NCBI GenBank assembly: GCA_014058105.1
Contig: JACGCM010001166.1
Coordinates: 2,046,001 to 2,110,000 of the forward strand
Direction of reading: 5' to 3'
Source of the DNA: Kingdonia uniflora
Lineage: Eukaryota > Streptophyta > Magnoliopsida > Ranunculales > Circaeasteraceae
Length of the DNA stretch: 64,000 bases
Shown here piece by piece: positions 42,326 through 55,249 of this stretch. The position numbers and the translations under genes are program-made. Each line of letters opens with the position of its first letter. Position 1 is the first letter of the stretch. Below the pieces are notes generated by a model. That model made no database searches. It was given only the letters and a program-made list of their open reading frames with translations, and was not told the DNA's origin.

Positions 42326-43132
42326 CCGTCTATTTGCAACAAGTTTACAGGAAGAACCACTCTGGTGATTCTACTCTTTACCTGAAGATTCCATACTCAC
42401 ATTCGATCAGCTGCAGAAACAATTCATCAAGACATATGCTCACAACAAAAACAATGAATAGAATTTATATTATCTTATTAGTCTTAAATAGTTATAGGGA
42501 GAGAAGCTTGATGTTTTGGCAAAGAAGTTTTTGGAGCTCGGCAAAAAGTGGATAATTTTGATCATAAAACAACTGTTACTGCTTTCATCAACGTGCTCTA
42601 TCTCGATTGTAAGGCCAAATGACACATTTTCCTAAACAAACCCGCGACCTTGGAGGATATGATCATCAAGGTCAATGGGTATGGTGACCTGGAAAGGATG
42701 ATGTCCGAAAGACATAAATCTACTAAATCCATCCTGACCATCAAAGGTCCACCTACAGAACAAAACAATAAACCGAAGAAAGATCAGGGTGATCAAAAGC
42801 CTTCCAAGGGAAACATTGGCAATCATCAGAAAGGCGGAGCATTACCTAAACTGGTCCTCTCGAAGATAAATGTTCGAATCTTCACAATTTTTCTAATTCT
42901 ATCCAAGGACAAGCTATTCTGTCCCTCTCAACCATTGGAGCCAATCGAAAGCCGCCCGTACTGCATGCATCGCAAGGTAAACCATCATTCTACTGATAGC
43001 TGTTATGCTTTACAGAGGTTGCTGAAATTTATTTTCAAGAAGGGATGGATGTACGAGTACATTATCGACCTGGAATCATATAAGGATGGCAGCTATAAGA
43101 AGCAGATTGAAGTAGTTCAAGTCGAAGATTAA
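42326..43132 (+). pseudogene. gag of Tat copy B, 3' part
   Basis: It resumes the gag frame after the insertion: F-I-K-T-Y-A-H-N-K, then an open 160-codon run 42650-43132 with M-I-I-K-V-N-G-Y-G-D-L-E-R-M and a zinc-knuckle-like C-M-H-R-K...H-S-T-D-S-C. Confidence 0.8.
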
Positions 43133-43229
43133 GCTGAGGAGAAACATCTCTACCATATGTACTACAACAACATGATTGAAATTCATTAGATCAACAATTC
43201 TTGCAGATTTAAGCGCATGAGACTATCTG

Positions 43230-46200
43230 AATGCTGTGATCTCACACCTTAAGATAAAGAAGCTAAACTTCTACCTGAGTCGAGCAATCGCCGGCTTGGG
43301 ATCTTATTCGAAGATTGTGACATTAGTCATGTAAAATTTCAACATCATGATACATTAGTCTTAATGCTCAAGATGAAGAAGTTTGTCATGCATATAATGA
43401 TGATCGATACTGGAAGCGGTATTGAGATTCTCTTTCAAAACATAATCGACCAGATGGGATTGGTTGATCAAGTTGTTCCAAGTGACACCGATATCAGTGG
43501 ATTCAATGGTTTTAAAGAAGAGCGAGCAGGCAATATCATCTTACCCATTACTGCAAGACTAGCCACAATCAACGTTGTGTTCTACGTCATCAATGCCAAA
43601 TCTCGTTATCTCAGGATTATGGGCCACTGCTGGATTCACAACATGGAAGCAATCGCTTGCACCTATCATCAAGCACTCTACTTCAAACCCAATGATGGTA
43701 TCTATGAAATCAAAGGTAGTCAAAAGCTTTTTCAAGCTTGCGTGAATACTGTCTCTGCCATTCTAGATACCTCAGACTGATACGTTGCATAGCAATTGCA
43801 GAAAGCTGATCACCTTGATGATCAACCTTCAGCAGTAGAGCCTATAGAATACATAAACATTGATGGACCCGACAAAGGTACTTTTATCAGTACCAAGCTA
43901 GTCTAGCACGATAAGGATGCTCTTATTCAATTCTTACAACTGATTTGAGACGTGTTTGCATAAACTTTTGAAGAAATGCCTTGGGTCGATCCGACCAAGG
44001 CATGCCACAAATTGGCCATCAACATCAATGTTACGGCGGTCAAACAAAAATAGTGATGACTATCATCTCATCTTCGAGATGAAGTTAGCATGGAGATTGA
44101 GAAATTGATCAAAGTGGGATTCATTCGAGAAACTAGGTATCCAGATTAGATATCCAACATCGTCGCTATCCCAAAGATGAATGGAAATGTCCGAGTTTGT
44201 GTAAATTTTACAGATCTAAACAAACACACTCCAAAGGATAGTTTCCCTCTTCCCAACATCTATCAAATTCTTGATTCCATGGCAGGTCACGAACTTCTAT
44301 CTATGATGGACGCTACTTCTGGATACAATCAGATTCCTCTCTTGGAAGAAGATCAAGAAAAGACCACTTTCATCACTAAAAGAGGACTTTACTGTTACAA
44401 AGTCATGTCCTTCGGACTCAAAAACACAGGCGCAACATATCAATGGTTGATGACTGCTATGTTTAAAACACATCTTGGGAAAATCGTGGAAGTCTACATT
44501 AATAATCTCTTGTGCAAGAGCATACAGTCAATAAACCACATCACAGATCTTAACGCAATATTCAACATTCTTCGATCTTACAGGATGCGACTCAATCCTG
44601 ATAAGTATGAATTCAGAGTACATTCAGGCCGATTCCTCGGCTATCTCATCATCAAGAAGAGGATTGAGGCCGATCCCGATTAAATTCAAACTCTCCTCAA
44701 CATGCCATCTCCAAAGACAATGAAAGACTTACAAAAACTTACCGCCAAGATTTCCGCTATCAGCCGATTCATTTCTAAATCTTCAGATCGCTGTCATTGG
44801 CTGTTCCTACTACTTTGCGGTTGTACTAAACGTAGAAAATTTTAGCCTAATACAGAGATCTAATGGACATCAGAATGCGTGGCAAATTTTTAGGAACTTA
44901 AAACCTATTTGGGGAAGTCTTCTATCATGAGTACCCCAGTTGATAATGTGGAACTGATCATTTACCTAGCAGTTATAGATACTTCTATCAACTCGATTCT
45001 CATTTGACTTGAAGGGAAAATAGAAAAGCCAGTCTACTTCATCAGCAATACCCTCACTCTAGTAGGGACGAGGTATTTTAAAATTAAGAGACTTCTTCTA
45101 ATTCTTGTTTACACTTCACAAAGACTTAAGCACTACTTCCAAGCTCACTCAGTCAAAGTTATGACTAACCACCCACTCCAGAAAGTTTTGTCCAAAAAAT
45201 ATAAATCCAGGAGAGTGTAACAATGGTTAGTCAGTCTGGGAGAACAAGATATCAAGTTCGAACAACGACATTTAGAAAAGGGTCAGGCCGTTGCTGATTT
45301 TCTCACAAATTTTCCATTGGAAGATCCCGAATGGGAGAAAAATGATCCTGACCTTGTAGAAGTAATTATAAAAGATCCACCCATCAAAGCATTTTATGAG
45401 CAAGCTGAATAGGTTTCAAGGAAAGGGTGAAGACTTCTTGCAGATGGTTCAGCAGGACCCGTAGGGTCAGGAATTAAAATCGTATTGATTACCCCTTCCA
45501 ATGATAGAATCGAGAAATTAATTCGTCTAGATTTTGAATCCTCTAACAATTTCACCGAACATGAAGCTCTCGTTCATGGACTCGACCTCGCACTTGAGCT
45601 CGACGTCCCAAAGCTTTTTGTCTACACTGATTCTCTACTCATCGTCCACCATTACTTTGAGCAATACAAGAAGAATGGAAAAATGATCAAATATGCGGCC
45701 CTCGTTGCAGATAGGATGAGCCAGTTTGCGAAAGCAACTTTGGATTATCTTCCTCGAGGTGAAAATAGACACGTTGATTATTTGGCTTATCTAGCTTGGG
45801 GTCTTTGGTACAAAAGCTGGATATCTCCAAATAAAAGTGATATCAACCCCCTGCATTGATCAACATTCTGTATGCATAATCAACACTAGGGGTGATGAAG
45901 AGGAAGACAACGATTGGCGAAAGCCCTTTATTGCCTACCTCGGCTCAAAGAACGAATAGGACATGCCTCTTCCAATAGATTCATAAAAGTGCCGACAGTT
46001 GATAATAAATTTGAAGCGCTATATAGTTTAAAAGGGTTTTTTATATCACCATTTAGTCACAGGGCCTTATCTCAAGTGCCTATCCAAGAAGAATACAGAC
46101 AAGTTGCTCAAAGATTTGCAAGAAGGAACTTGCGGCTCTCATGCCGCAAGTCGATTTCTCGCTAATAAAGCTATTACATAGGGAGTATTCTGGCCAGGCA

Positions 46201-47220
46201 TATGATCTGCGCAAGCAAGCAGAAAGGCACTCACGTAAATGCGATACATGTCTACGATATAGACACATGATCCGTGCCCCTGTGCTCGATCTACATGCAA
46301 GTAAATTGTTCTGGCCATTCAAGCGATGGGTACTCGATCTCGTCGGGAAATTTCATAATACTCTAGGTAAAGAACGATACCAACTCGTTACTACAAATTA
46401 TTTTATAGAATGGGTAGAAGCAGTTCCACTTTGTCAAACTAAAGAAGAAGAGGTTATCTCTTTTATCTGGGAACATATCATTAACTCGGTTTGGATGCCC
46501 CCACCTAATTCGTATCGATAATGGGCCATAATTCGTTGGAGAAAAAGTTATAGCTTTCCTTAGCATACACAACATTATCCACTCACCATCCAATCCCTAC
46601 TACCCTCAAGGCAACGACCAAGCTGAAATCATCAACAAAACTATTGTGGATGAACTCAAAAAAGGCTTTACTCACAGAAAAAAAGAAACTGGATACGAGA
46701 GCTCCCACATGTCTTTTGGGCATACCGTACCACTCTATGTTAATCAATCGGCTATACCTCATTCCTCCTCTCCTATGACACAAAAGCCGTTATTCTAACA
46801 GAATACCATCATCCAGTCAAATATCACGAGCTTATCGATGAAGAAAATAAGTTTGAATTGGCCTACAACATGAATTGGATTGATGAGACTTGGGAATGCG
46901 CTATTGCCAACTATGGTCGATATCACTATATACTGGCCAGTTCGTACAATAGAAGAGTCCGAAGCCGTACTTTCCAAATTGACGATCTTGTACTCAAAGA
47001 AATCCCTCAATACCACAAGGAGGCACATACCAAGAAACTGGCTGAAAATTGAGAAGGTCCATTCCTAATAATTGGTCAAACTAGTCTGGGATCATATTAT
47101 CTCATGACCAAGCAAGGAGTTTGAATCCCGATTCCTTGGAATACTAGGCGACTGAAACGGTACTATCGTTATGTTCTTCATTCATCCACTTCAAAATTTT
47201 TGTTCTGTCCATTCCAAAAG
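43230..47220 (+). pseudogene. pol of Tat copy B: protease, RT, two RNases H, integrase
   Basis: Protease 43364-43780 with M-I-D-T-G-S-G and later G-F-N-G-F-K. RT about 43900-44700: V-R-V-C-V-N-F-T-D-L-N-K; the catalytic Y-x-D-D motif reads Y-I-N-N-L-L (about 44495), both Asp lost, so RT is dead even apart from stops. Gypsy RNase H about 44880-45200. Archaeal-type RNase H 45440-45810: D-G-S-A-G-P-V-G-S-G, E-H-E-A-L-V-H-G, Y-T-D-S-L, L-P-R-G-E-N. Integrase about 45900-47000: zinc finger G-T-C-G-S-H, C-x2-C, core F-I-E-W-V-E-A-V-P-L. It ends near R-R-L-K-R-Y-Y-R (about 47150), the usual C-terminus of Tat pol. Confidence 0.82.
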
Positions 47221-47329
47221 TGAGATTTCATATCCATACAATGTACATTATATTCTATTCAATAAAAACTTCCAAGTTTTTTCTCACATTACTCTTTAAT
47301 CACGTAGACAATACATAGATTAAAGTATA

Positions 47330-47780
47330 GGTAATACCAGCTTTCAATCGACCTCTATTCTGGTTAAAGCAAAAAGTAAAACAAGCTTTTAATCACACTC
47401 TATACATACTCTGTGATTAAAATAAAGGTAATGTTAGTTTTTAATCAAAGAACTCTACCAGATATAAGATAAACCAAAGGTCAAACTAGCTTGCATCTCT
47501 CAATATGGCTGCGACAATTATACCAATTAAAGCAAAGGTAAAACTAGCTTTCAATTAAACTCTATACATACTCTGCTTTTAAAACACAGGTAATACTAAT
47601 TTTTAATTAAAGAACTCTACCAGACATAAGTTAAAGCAAAGGTTAAACTAGCTTTCAATCAAAATCTATACATACACTGCGATTAAAATAAAGGTAATAC
47701 TAGTTTTAAATCAAAGAACTCTACCAGACATAAGATAAAACAAAGGTAAAACTAGCTTTCATCTCTCAATATGTCTGCGA
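47330..47780. repeat. Tandem repeats downstream of Tat B pol
   Basis: TCTATACATAC recurs at 47399, 47561 and 47665, and AACTCTACCAGA at 47451, 47613 and 47718, giving units of about 162 and 104 bp with shared GGTAAAACTAGCTTTCA text. Tandem arrays between pol and the 3' LTR are typical of Tat elements and can seed satellites. Confidence 0.8.
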
Positions 47781-47816
47781 TAGATACTTTTATAGGTTGC
47801 AAGCCACTTCTAAGGA

Positions 47817-49253
47817 TTATTTTCTGCTGATGGGGAGATCAGCTATGCTTTCCGCTATAATAGGAGGACGATCAGCCATTAAATGTCTAGCTCGAGCAGC
47901 CACAGTAATCTTGCCTTGCTCTACCAATTCCACAAATGGAGAACCTATCTCTATCTCTATGGAGTTCATGCAGTTTCCTCGATCTACGTTAGCTTTGCAA
48001 ATATACCCTCTATCCGACAAATAGTCACGTAAGGTATCCCTCTTTAACTCGAGCCTTCTCACTTCCTTTACGAAATAGGCGATCACTGCCAGTAACATCT
48101 CTGAGCGCGATACTTCGGGCATAACTGCCTTGGGAAAATTGACTCATACTTTCTGTAGGTGCTCTTGCAACTTCTTGTACAGTACTTTATGCCATTCCAT
48201 ATGACTATCTGCGCGGGGCATAAGATTTATATGCTCCCTCACCTTTTCATCTACTTTATCTGATTCATCCTGGTTCATCGTCCTCAATTCTGCTACCTGG
48301 GCATGAAGTTCCTCAAGCTCTCTGTCTATACCTCCCTCGGCCGGAGATTTATTTAACAATTCATATTTTTTCCTTATTAAAATATTCTTACCTCTAATCA
48401 CCCGCTCTAACTCCTATTCCCTGACATGAGCAACATCTAACTTACCTTGGCACTCCCTTAACCGTTCATTTCCTTTTTGTACATAAGCTTGAGTTCGGGC
48501 TATATCTCCCTCCAACTCTCTAATTTGAGCTGATAGGCTAACCGCATCCCCTTAAACAATGGAGACCCTAATATCACCTTTATTCTTCCTCGAGCGCTCT
48601 CCCACCTCAGCATTTTTGAATTGCAAATTGGCCAGAGCCAAATCTTCCTTCAATTGTGCCATCCTCTTATTCAACTCATCACATCGTTTTTGTACCAACT
48701 GAAACTCTATATCTTTAGCAGGTAAAGTTGTAGTCAACTGTTTAACCGCAATTTCAGAGTTAGATAGGTCATCTCGAGCTCTCTTCAACTCGCTATCCTT
48801 CCCAATCATTTTATTTTTCAATCGCTCCAATTCCCTCCTGGTAGTCCTTAAATTAGCTCGAGTATGCTCTTGTTTGTTCGTTTTGCTGATCATTTATTCC
48901 TTCAGACAGGCTACAAAATGGCGTAACTCTTTCTCTGAGATTTTTAATGTCTGGATACGGTAACGAGCTATGCCCGCCTCCTTACTCTTGACCATCAATG
49001 CACCATTTTGGCTTTTGAGCTTTCCTGTCTCTTCTTTCGTCTCTATGAACTCTTTTTGCCCCTTACCAATTTTAGCATCCTTCTCCTCGATCTTTCGAGT
49101 GAGGCCATCAACAGTATGTATTGCCTCAATGAACTTGAAATGTCCCTTTACGTGTTGATCCTCCCTATCTTCATTTGCCTCTCTCATTCTATCAAACTCC
49201 GCCGGAAACTTTTGGTTATATTGGCGTGTCTCTTCTTCACTCATGTGAGCTGA
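47817..49253 (-). pseudogene. Antisense coiled-coil ORF region of Tat copy B
   Basis: Successive minus-strand frames 49244-48894, 48893-48552, 48401-48144 and 48122-47817 encode Glu/Lys/Arg-rich helical sequence with heptad-like Leu spacing (R-R-E-L-E-R-L-K-N-K; D-G-L-T-R-K-I-E-E-K). They are separated by stops or short introns and continue the antisense gene at 49840-51760. No catalytic motif. Confidence 0.55.
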
Positions 49254-49839
49254 CTCTAGTTTGACCTACACATCACGGACACAATACATCAAGTTTGATT
49301 CAAGAACACTCACTCAATACATACATGTATCTTATTTCTTACATATTTCTATTTTTTGACATCTACTGAGTGAAACTGCTTCTAAACTTAAGGTCAAAGT
49401 ATGATCCCAGTTCAATGAAAGTCACACGTACTTCCAATTTTTAGGTACACATTCTTTATGTTCTAACTTTTTCAACACTTTAATATTATCTATACATAAT
49501 TGAGTACCATTGCCCCTAAACTATTAACACATTTTGGTCTGTCTCTATGCTATAATTTTTACTTTGTAACTCTAAAGTAATGCAAAATACAAGTTAAATA
49601 TTTCTTGCTCTTCTCTAACCTGTATCCCCGCTTGTGAAGTCAATAGGGATGCTGAGGCTTATTTTTCCTTAGCGAGCTCATTCTCTAATTCTTTTATTCT
49701 GAGCTACATATCCTTAAGTTTCTGCAAACAAGGTTTACAAACATCTCTTAGCCTACATAAATTTATCCTACAAAATGATGATCCATACAAATACAGTTCA
49801 CAAACCCCTCATAATCGCATAACCATAGATTCAAGAATT

Positions 49840-51760
49840 TTACTCTACCTTCTTGTTCTTATTCTCGGGGTTTACAATGTCATCCTCTTGGTTTTCTCGT
49901 TCAGTTTGGGGAGAGATACCATCCAACCCTCTTACAACTCTTGCCCCATCATCATCATCCTCTTCCTCTTCAACATAGGTACCCCCCATAATGTCATTCA
50001 CTTCAGCTTTGGAGTACCCCATTTTGAGGAGGTGACACCAAAGTCTATCACGCTGGACTACTACCTCTTATAGATTCTTCCCAACTTTTTCTATTAGTTT
50101 GCTAATCTCCACCTCTTATGCAGCCTTCACAGAATTCAATCGCTTCCCCTCCCGAACTAAATATGATTTTAATCGAGCAACCTCTTTCTCGAGCTCTGCC
50201 TTTCCACTCTTGAGCTTTGCTATCTCCCCCTCCATCCCGAGGCAGATCCCCTTCAACAAATGAGTAGCCTGCAAAAAAAATCAAACACATTTTAGCCTTG
50301 AATCACTATATAGAATTCATAAAACATTCAAATTATCAAACTTACCACTTTGTTCATCTCCTCCACACCCTTGCGAGTTGCAAGCCTTGCCCTATCCTCC
50401 ACAGCTTTTAACTTATCTTCCTCACCAAGTCGATTCTCTGCGGCCTTCGCCCCAATCAGTTCAGAAGAAAGATTTACCCTTCTCTTTTTTACCTCTCCCT
50501 TGACCTCACCACTCCCCGTGGTTCCAGAGGTTGAGCCACGCTTCAGCATCTTCTTCTTCCGAAAGGCCCGGGCTAGTTTGGTCGACATGGTAGACTTTGG
50601 CACATCCATAAAATCTATTGCAGAGGCCTTTGGAAAAACTACTCGTCTCTCTCCATCAGCTCTCCTCTTCTTATTGCCGCCAACACCCATCATTAGTCTT
50701 GTTGTTTGAGATTTCTGAACTTTCTCGGACATGCTGTTAGCTCATTTATTTCTATTAATATCGAGGTTTTTCAGCACTACCTCAAGCTCAAACCCTTCTT
50801 GAGCAACCTTATCTAACAAGGACTTCTTCTTCACCTTCGACTGAGGACCTGTCAAGCAATAATACATTATCAACAATAGAACAATATTCAATTTTAGTAG
50901 TTTAAGATTATACATTATTTCACTTACTTTTCTGTACAGTTTTATACAGAAGATCCATGGGTTCTTCATCTTTTCTCTGATGGAAATCACCTCTTACCTA
51001 AATCATATTATCATTCCACATTCAACCTGTTGAATTCAAATCGAAGAACGGAGGTCGAGTCGATCCCCTAAAAAAATATTCCCCTCCACTTGTAGAATAA
51101 TTTTTAAGTTCATAAAACTGTAACACATCTTCAGGAGAAATTCTCCTCTCCACCTCATTCTCCTCCCATAACTTATTCAAACTTTCACAGACATTTATTA
51201 CCTCCCACATGTTCCTGTTTAATTGGGCAGGACATGCCCCAATGATATTCATTATCCTTTTCGCAAGATTGGTAAGGGGAAAACTCAACCCATACTCCAA
51301 CTGAGATAGGTAACATATAAAGCCCTCTTCCTGGTCGCCCTAGACATTTCCTTCATAATACTCTAATGAAATCGATTCGTCTAACCCCCTATCCGACTTT
51401 TCCTTCTCTAAATCAACCAACATAAAGAAATGTTCCTCCCTAAATTCTACTATACAACTTCGAAATTGCATATTGGCATTATCTTCAAAGTTCACCCATC
51501 TTCCCCCTATAAGAGCCTTAGATTTACAAAACTCTCTAAACACATTGGAGTTTGGAGGGTATGATACCAATTGTCTAGGGAAATCTGGGAATTGAGCCAC
51601 TCCTACTTTATTCTCCCTATCAGTTTCTGCATTATTAGACTCAGCCAAACGGCCAGAGGTCGACACCTCCATCACCGATAAAGTCTCCATCTCAACTACA
51701 AATCTAAGATGCGGTTTGATTCTATACAAATACTCCTTATGCTCGACCTACATACAGGTC
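49840..51760 (-). pseudogene. Antisense ORF of Tat copy B, 'putative gypsy type transposon' family
   Basis: Minus-strand exons about 51729-51340, 51300-51022, 50850-50338, 50290-50102 and 50022-49840. The exon 51300-51022 has G-L-S-F-P-L-T-N-L-A, I-I-G-A-C-P-A-Q-L-N-R-N-M-W and F-Y-E-L-K-N-Y, the pattern of the Transposase_28/putative gypsy-type transposon family found antisense in Tat elements. Next come a basic segment (R-A-F-R-K-K-K-M-L-K-R) and a coiled coil. At 50022-49840 comes G-Y-S-K-A-E-V-N-D-I-M then an acidic run, as in the family's C-terminus. The role is unknown. A few stops are present. Confidence 0.65.
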
Positions 51761-52417
51761 CAGGTATTATATCATTATCATTTACACATACATCATACAT
51801 ATACGTATATCATTATCATCTCTTTTATACACATATATCAAACAAAATTTTCTAGGTTACTATAAGTAGTAATTTTTCAAAATTTGAAAACAACAAAATT
51901 CTTTCAAACACACATCAACAATATCGTAAAAACATCTACTGACCTTGAACGTCTAAAAATAAATCTGAAGGAGTGCCAAATCGTTCCTTTACAATGCTGC
52001 TATACAACTACCTTAATGACTCAGTCTCCACAACCTTATCTCGCCTTGATTATTGATCACTCTGCTCTAATCTCTCACAAGAATCTTTACTATTATTTTT
52101 CTTTCCTCTCTCTCTATTCTTCAATTTTTTAGAAGTTGATAAACATTTCAATAAAAAAGATGAAATATTATTTATAGTTTCTCTCTCTTACTGCTGGTAG
52201 TTATTGGGCCTCGTACGAGCCATCCTTGGTTTTAGAACTAAGGCGTCCCTTCCACAATTAATGTTAGACATTTTGTACCTTTTTGGTGAAAGTACCTTCC
52301 CATTATTGCTCCTTGCCCTATATTTTATTATATTCTCAACTCCATTACTCAAATCTCCTTTTGACCTCCCCATATTCATGATGACTCAACACTTACATGC
52401 AATCAAACTTTAGTTAT
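51761..52417. other. Tat B 3' region upstream of its antisense ORF
   Basis: AT-rich, no gene. It is probably the promoter side of the antisense ORF (CT-rich run about 52082-52190). It ends where the LINE's T-rich 3' end begins. Confidence 0.4.
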
Positions 52418-52569
52418 TTTTTTTGTAAAAAGTTTAATAGAATATATCCAAACAAACCTTTACAAGATGGGGATAAACCAAGTATGCCATACTCTAGTAC
52501 ATTTCACTAAAGCATTTGCGTTTCACTACTAACATAAAAATTTAAAAGAAAGTAATCAATTTTTTTTTC

Positions 52570-52865
52570 TCATCAGGACCAATTCGTTCGAACGAATCCA
52601 TAGTCGTTCGAACGACAGGAGCAAAGTCTCGTTCAAACGACCTCCACTATTATTTGAACGAAACTTGAAAAGCTAAAAATTATTGTCTTTCTCGACAAAA
52701 TAGATTACGGTTTTGAGATTAATGTCCAAGTCGTTCGAATGACTTCCAAGTTCGTTCGAACGAACTGTAAAAATTGCCTTCCAACTTGTCGTCCGTCTCG
52801 ACAATTTGTGAAAATACCTATTTCGTTCGAATGGCCTTCTACTTTGTTCTAATGAATTTCCATTC
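52570..52865. repeat. TTCGTTCGAACGAA palindrome cluster in the LINE 3' region
   Basis: Palindrome centres at about 52589, 52609, 52634, 52655, 52736, 52757, 52828 and 52849, in pairs 20-21 bp apart within units of about 92-102 bp. Each unit also has a TTGTC...CGACAA inverted repeat (52683-52698 and 52786-52804). The best copies are perfect 14-bp palindromes (52583-52596 and 52751-52764). Confidence 0.8.
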
Positions 52866-52909
52866 GTAATGAATTCTTATCTAGTTCAGCGTGATTTCCT
52901 CACTCTGAA

Positions 52910-54000
52910 GTAGTCCGTGACATGGTCTTCATTATTTTATAAGTACTCTGGTCTACCATTTGTCCATTCTTCTGCTGGTTGGTTTGGGTCTGACATTTTC
53001 CTTGCAATTTGATCTGCCGAGAAGTTGTATTCCCTTCATATATGGCTGAATCGGATTTACAAAAAGTGGGGGATGATTAGTTCCTAAGCAATTTTAAGGG
53101 TCCAGGGTATTTTATCTTTGATGAAAGCTTTAATTGCAGTAGTCGAGTCGGATACTACCCACACTCTTCTCTGCCCTTGTGTTATAACTCATGATATGAT
53201 TGAAGTAATCTCTGCAATGAAGTTCGTAGCTTGCCAAATGGATTTACTGTATTTGCCCAAGACTTCCCCTTTATTATTCCTATAAATAATGCCTATGCTT
53301 GCTTCACCGGGATTGCTTAGAGACGATCCATCACAACATATTTTTACCTCATCTTGATTAGAAAGCCCCCATTTGCAGCTCTCTATCTTGTTGCCTAATC
53401 TTGGTTTACACTGAACATTAAGCTCCTTGATGATCCTGAGGTCCTGAATGGTGCTGTTCATTGTATTTTTGGTGAGATGAAGAGACATCTGCAACGTCAA
53501 TCAGGATATGTAGCATAGTTTACTGGATTGAGGTTTTGACTCCATCAAACTGTTATTTGTTTCTATCTCTCCAAATGTTGTTGTAGGTTGCGAAAACCAT
53601 GGCCACCCAGAGATCAAAAATGTATGGACTAGATATTTTACCTCTTTCTAGTATGGTTCTATAGTTGTCTGATGCGGTGATAGGCGCTTACGCAAAACAT
53701 GTCGTAGCCTTCTGCCAGTGAGAGACTGCGAAAGGGCACCAGAACATTGTATGAGACTCCGTTTCTTAAGCGTTATGGCATTGGTGGCATACTGACACAA
53801 TAGAGATGCCTCTCTTCATAATGGCATCATCCATAGGGAGTATATGGTTCAGAAAGTGCCAAGCAAAGCCTCACAGTCTAAGGTAGATTGCTTATCTCCA
53901 TACGTACTTCCACCTCCATGCCGAATCTTCCTTACTGCGTAGTGTTTCATATGCATTCTTGATGGAGAAAACTCCTTGGATATCAGTTTTTCAAATTAGA
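52910..54000 (-). pseudogene. LINE zf-RVT and RNase H domains
   Basis: RNase H (about 53500-52930): I-C-C-D-G-S-S-L-S-N-P-G, F-I-A-E-I-T-S-I-I, V-S-D-S-T-T-A-I-K, F-S-A-D-Q-I-A. Upstream, zf-RVT text with F-S-I-K-N-A-Y-E-T-L and C-H-Q-C-H (about 54000-53700). Several stops. Confidence 0.82.
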
Positions 54001-54086
54001 GGATCTATTCAACAACAATTTCTTTCCAAATTATTCAAACTCAAAACAGTTATACTCTGTCATACCAATTTTTATATTCATTCACC

Positions 54087-54440
54087 TCACATATAATTAC
54101 ATCTAAAGCAGCCTTGATGACCTGGAACATCATACCCAACCGTTGAACCTAAAGCGATCCTCGCATTCCCAAATTCGATCTCCACCTCCGCAACCAATCC
54201 CACCAACTCTTCTCGATCTGCAGGATCCCTCACCAGTTCACGAAAAAATCCCTCAAAGAAAAAATGTGCATACTCAAGTTCCTTACTCTTTGAATATAGT
54301 CCTTCGAGCTGACACTCCCTTACTGGCAGCTCAGCATCAAAACCCAATGATCCAAAAATTCTCTCCCGCACTTCAGCGATCTTAATTGCCAATTGTCCTT
54401 CAGCGGCACTACGACTTCTCTGGGATCGAATCCGCACCAT
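54087..54440 (-). CDS. Small antisense Tat ORF (117 aa), intact copy
   Basis: Open minus-strand frame starting M-V-R-I-R-S-Q-R-S-R, with A-E-V-R-E-R-I-F-G, acidic middle and a C-terminal G-C-F-R-C-N-Y-M. The related frame 60112-60468 of copy B shares length, start (M-V-W-T-R-S), A-I-K-M-A-E-V-R-E-Q-I-F-G and the G-C-F-M-C-N-Y-M tail, so the ORF is conserved between copies, which suggests it was under selection. No domain recognised. Confidence 0.55.
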   Translation of the reverse strand: MVRIRSQRSRSAAEGQLAIKIAEVRERIFGSLGFDAELPVRECQLEGLYSKSKELEYAHFFFEGFFRELVRDPADREELVGLVAEVEIEFGNARIALGSTVGYDVPGHQGCFRCNYM

Positions 54441-54839
54441 TCTTATCTCTTCTTTGATATTAATAGATTGTTCAACTCTTATTTATACATGTTTTACTTC
54501 CAATTCCTCTCAAAAAGTGCTAATATCCTTGTATCTCGTAACCATGACCCCAAAATCTTGGGAGAATTATTTCAACTTATCTCTTCACCCCGAATCTTCA
54601 TTCTAAAAATTCATACAAAATTTTCTCTCCCACATATCCAACTCATAACAGAATAATGTTCGCCTCTTGACACTATTTTCACAGATAAATTTAGCACAGT
54701 TTAAAAATTTCAAATGTTTGTACATTATACACTTATATATTTGATACATTCTTTAGATCATACAGCTCGATTTCTAGAGTTATTATATATAAGTATAAAA
54801 TTTGTTAACTAGTTTTATTCATCTCGAAGCATATTACAA

Positions 54840-54995
54840 GTGTTTTTAAAGATAACAAGTCTTTCAAGTACTCAACCTCAGGTACTTTGCAGATACCAAG
54901 TCTATCCAGTACTCAACTTTAGGTACTTTACAAATAATAAGTTTTTTAGTATTTTTGCAACTAACAGTCCCTCAGGTACTCCGACACATCAAATC
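54840..54995. repeat. Short tandem repeats in Tat copy C
   Basis: Units of about 50 bp built on CAGGTACTTTGCAGATA-CAAGTCT-TC recur, as they do in copy B at about 60990-61110. Confidence 0.6.
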
Positions 54996-55249
54996 CTTCA
55001 GTTCGTCTTGCTTCAGTGATTTTTTAACCTGATACAAAGAATAAATTAGAAACAACGAGTATTCTTACTCCTATGAGTTTGGTCGAAGTCTAGGCGAACT
55101 TCAAATGGAAACTATGGAAGTAAAAAACTCAGTGCTTAAACGAACCCTTCAAATAAAAGGTCTTTTTAGTGCCAAAATGTGATGAAAATACATAAGCTGA
55201 CTTCTACTTTTCATCTTCCTCCTCCACTACCATCACCTCCTCCTCTAAA

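Noticed and set aside
50350..50709. 119-codon plus-strand frame
   Set aside because: Antisense shadow of the Tat antisense ORF, which has the better composition and exon structure.
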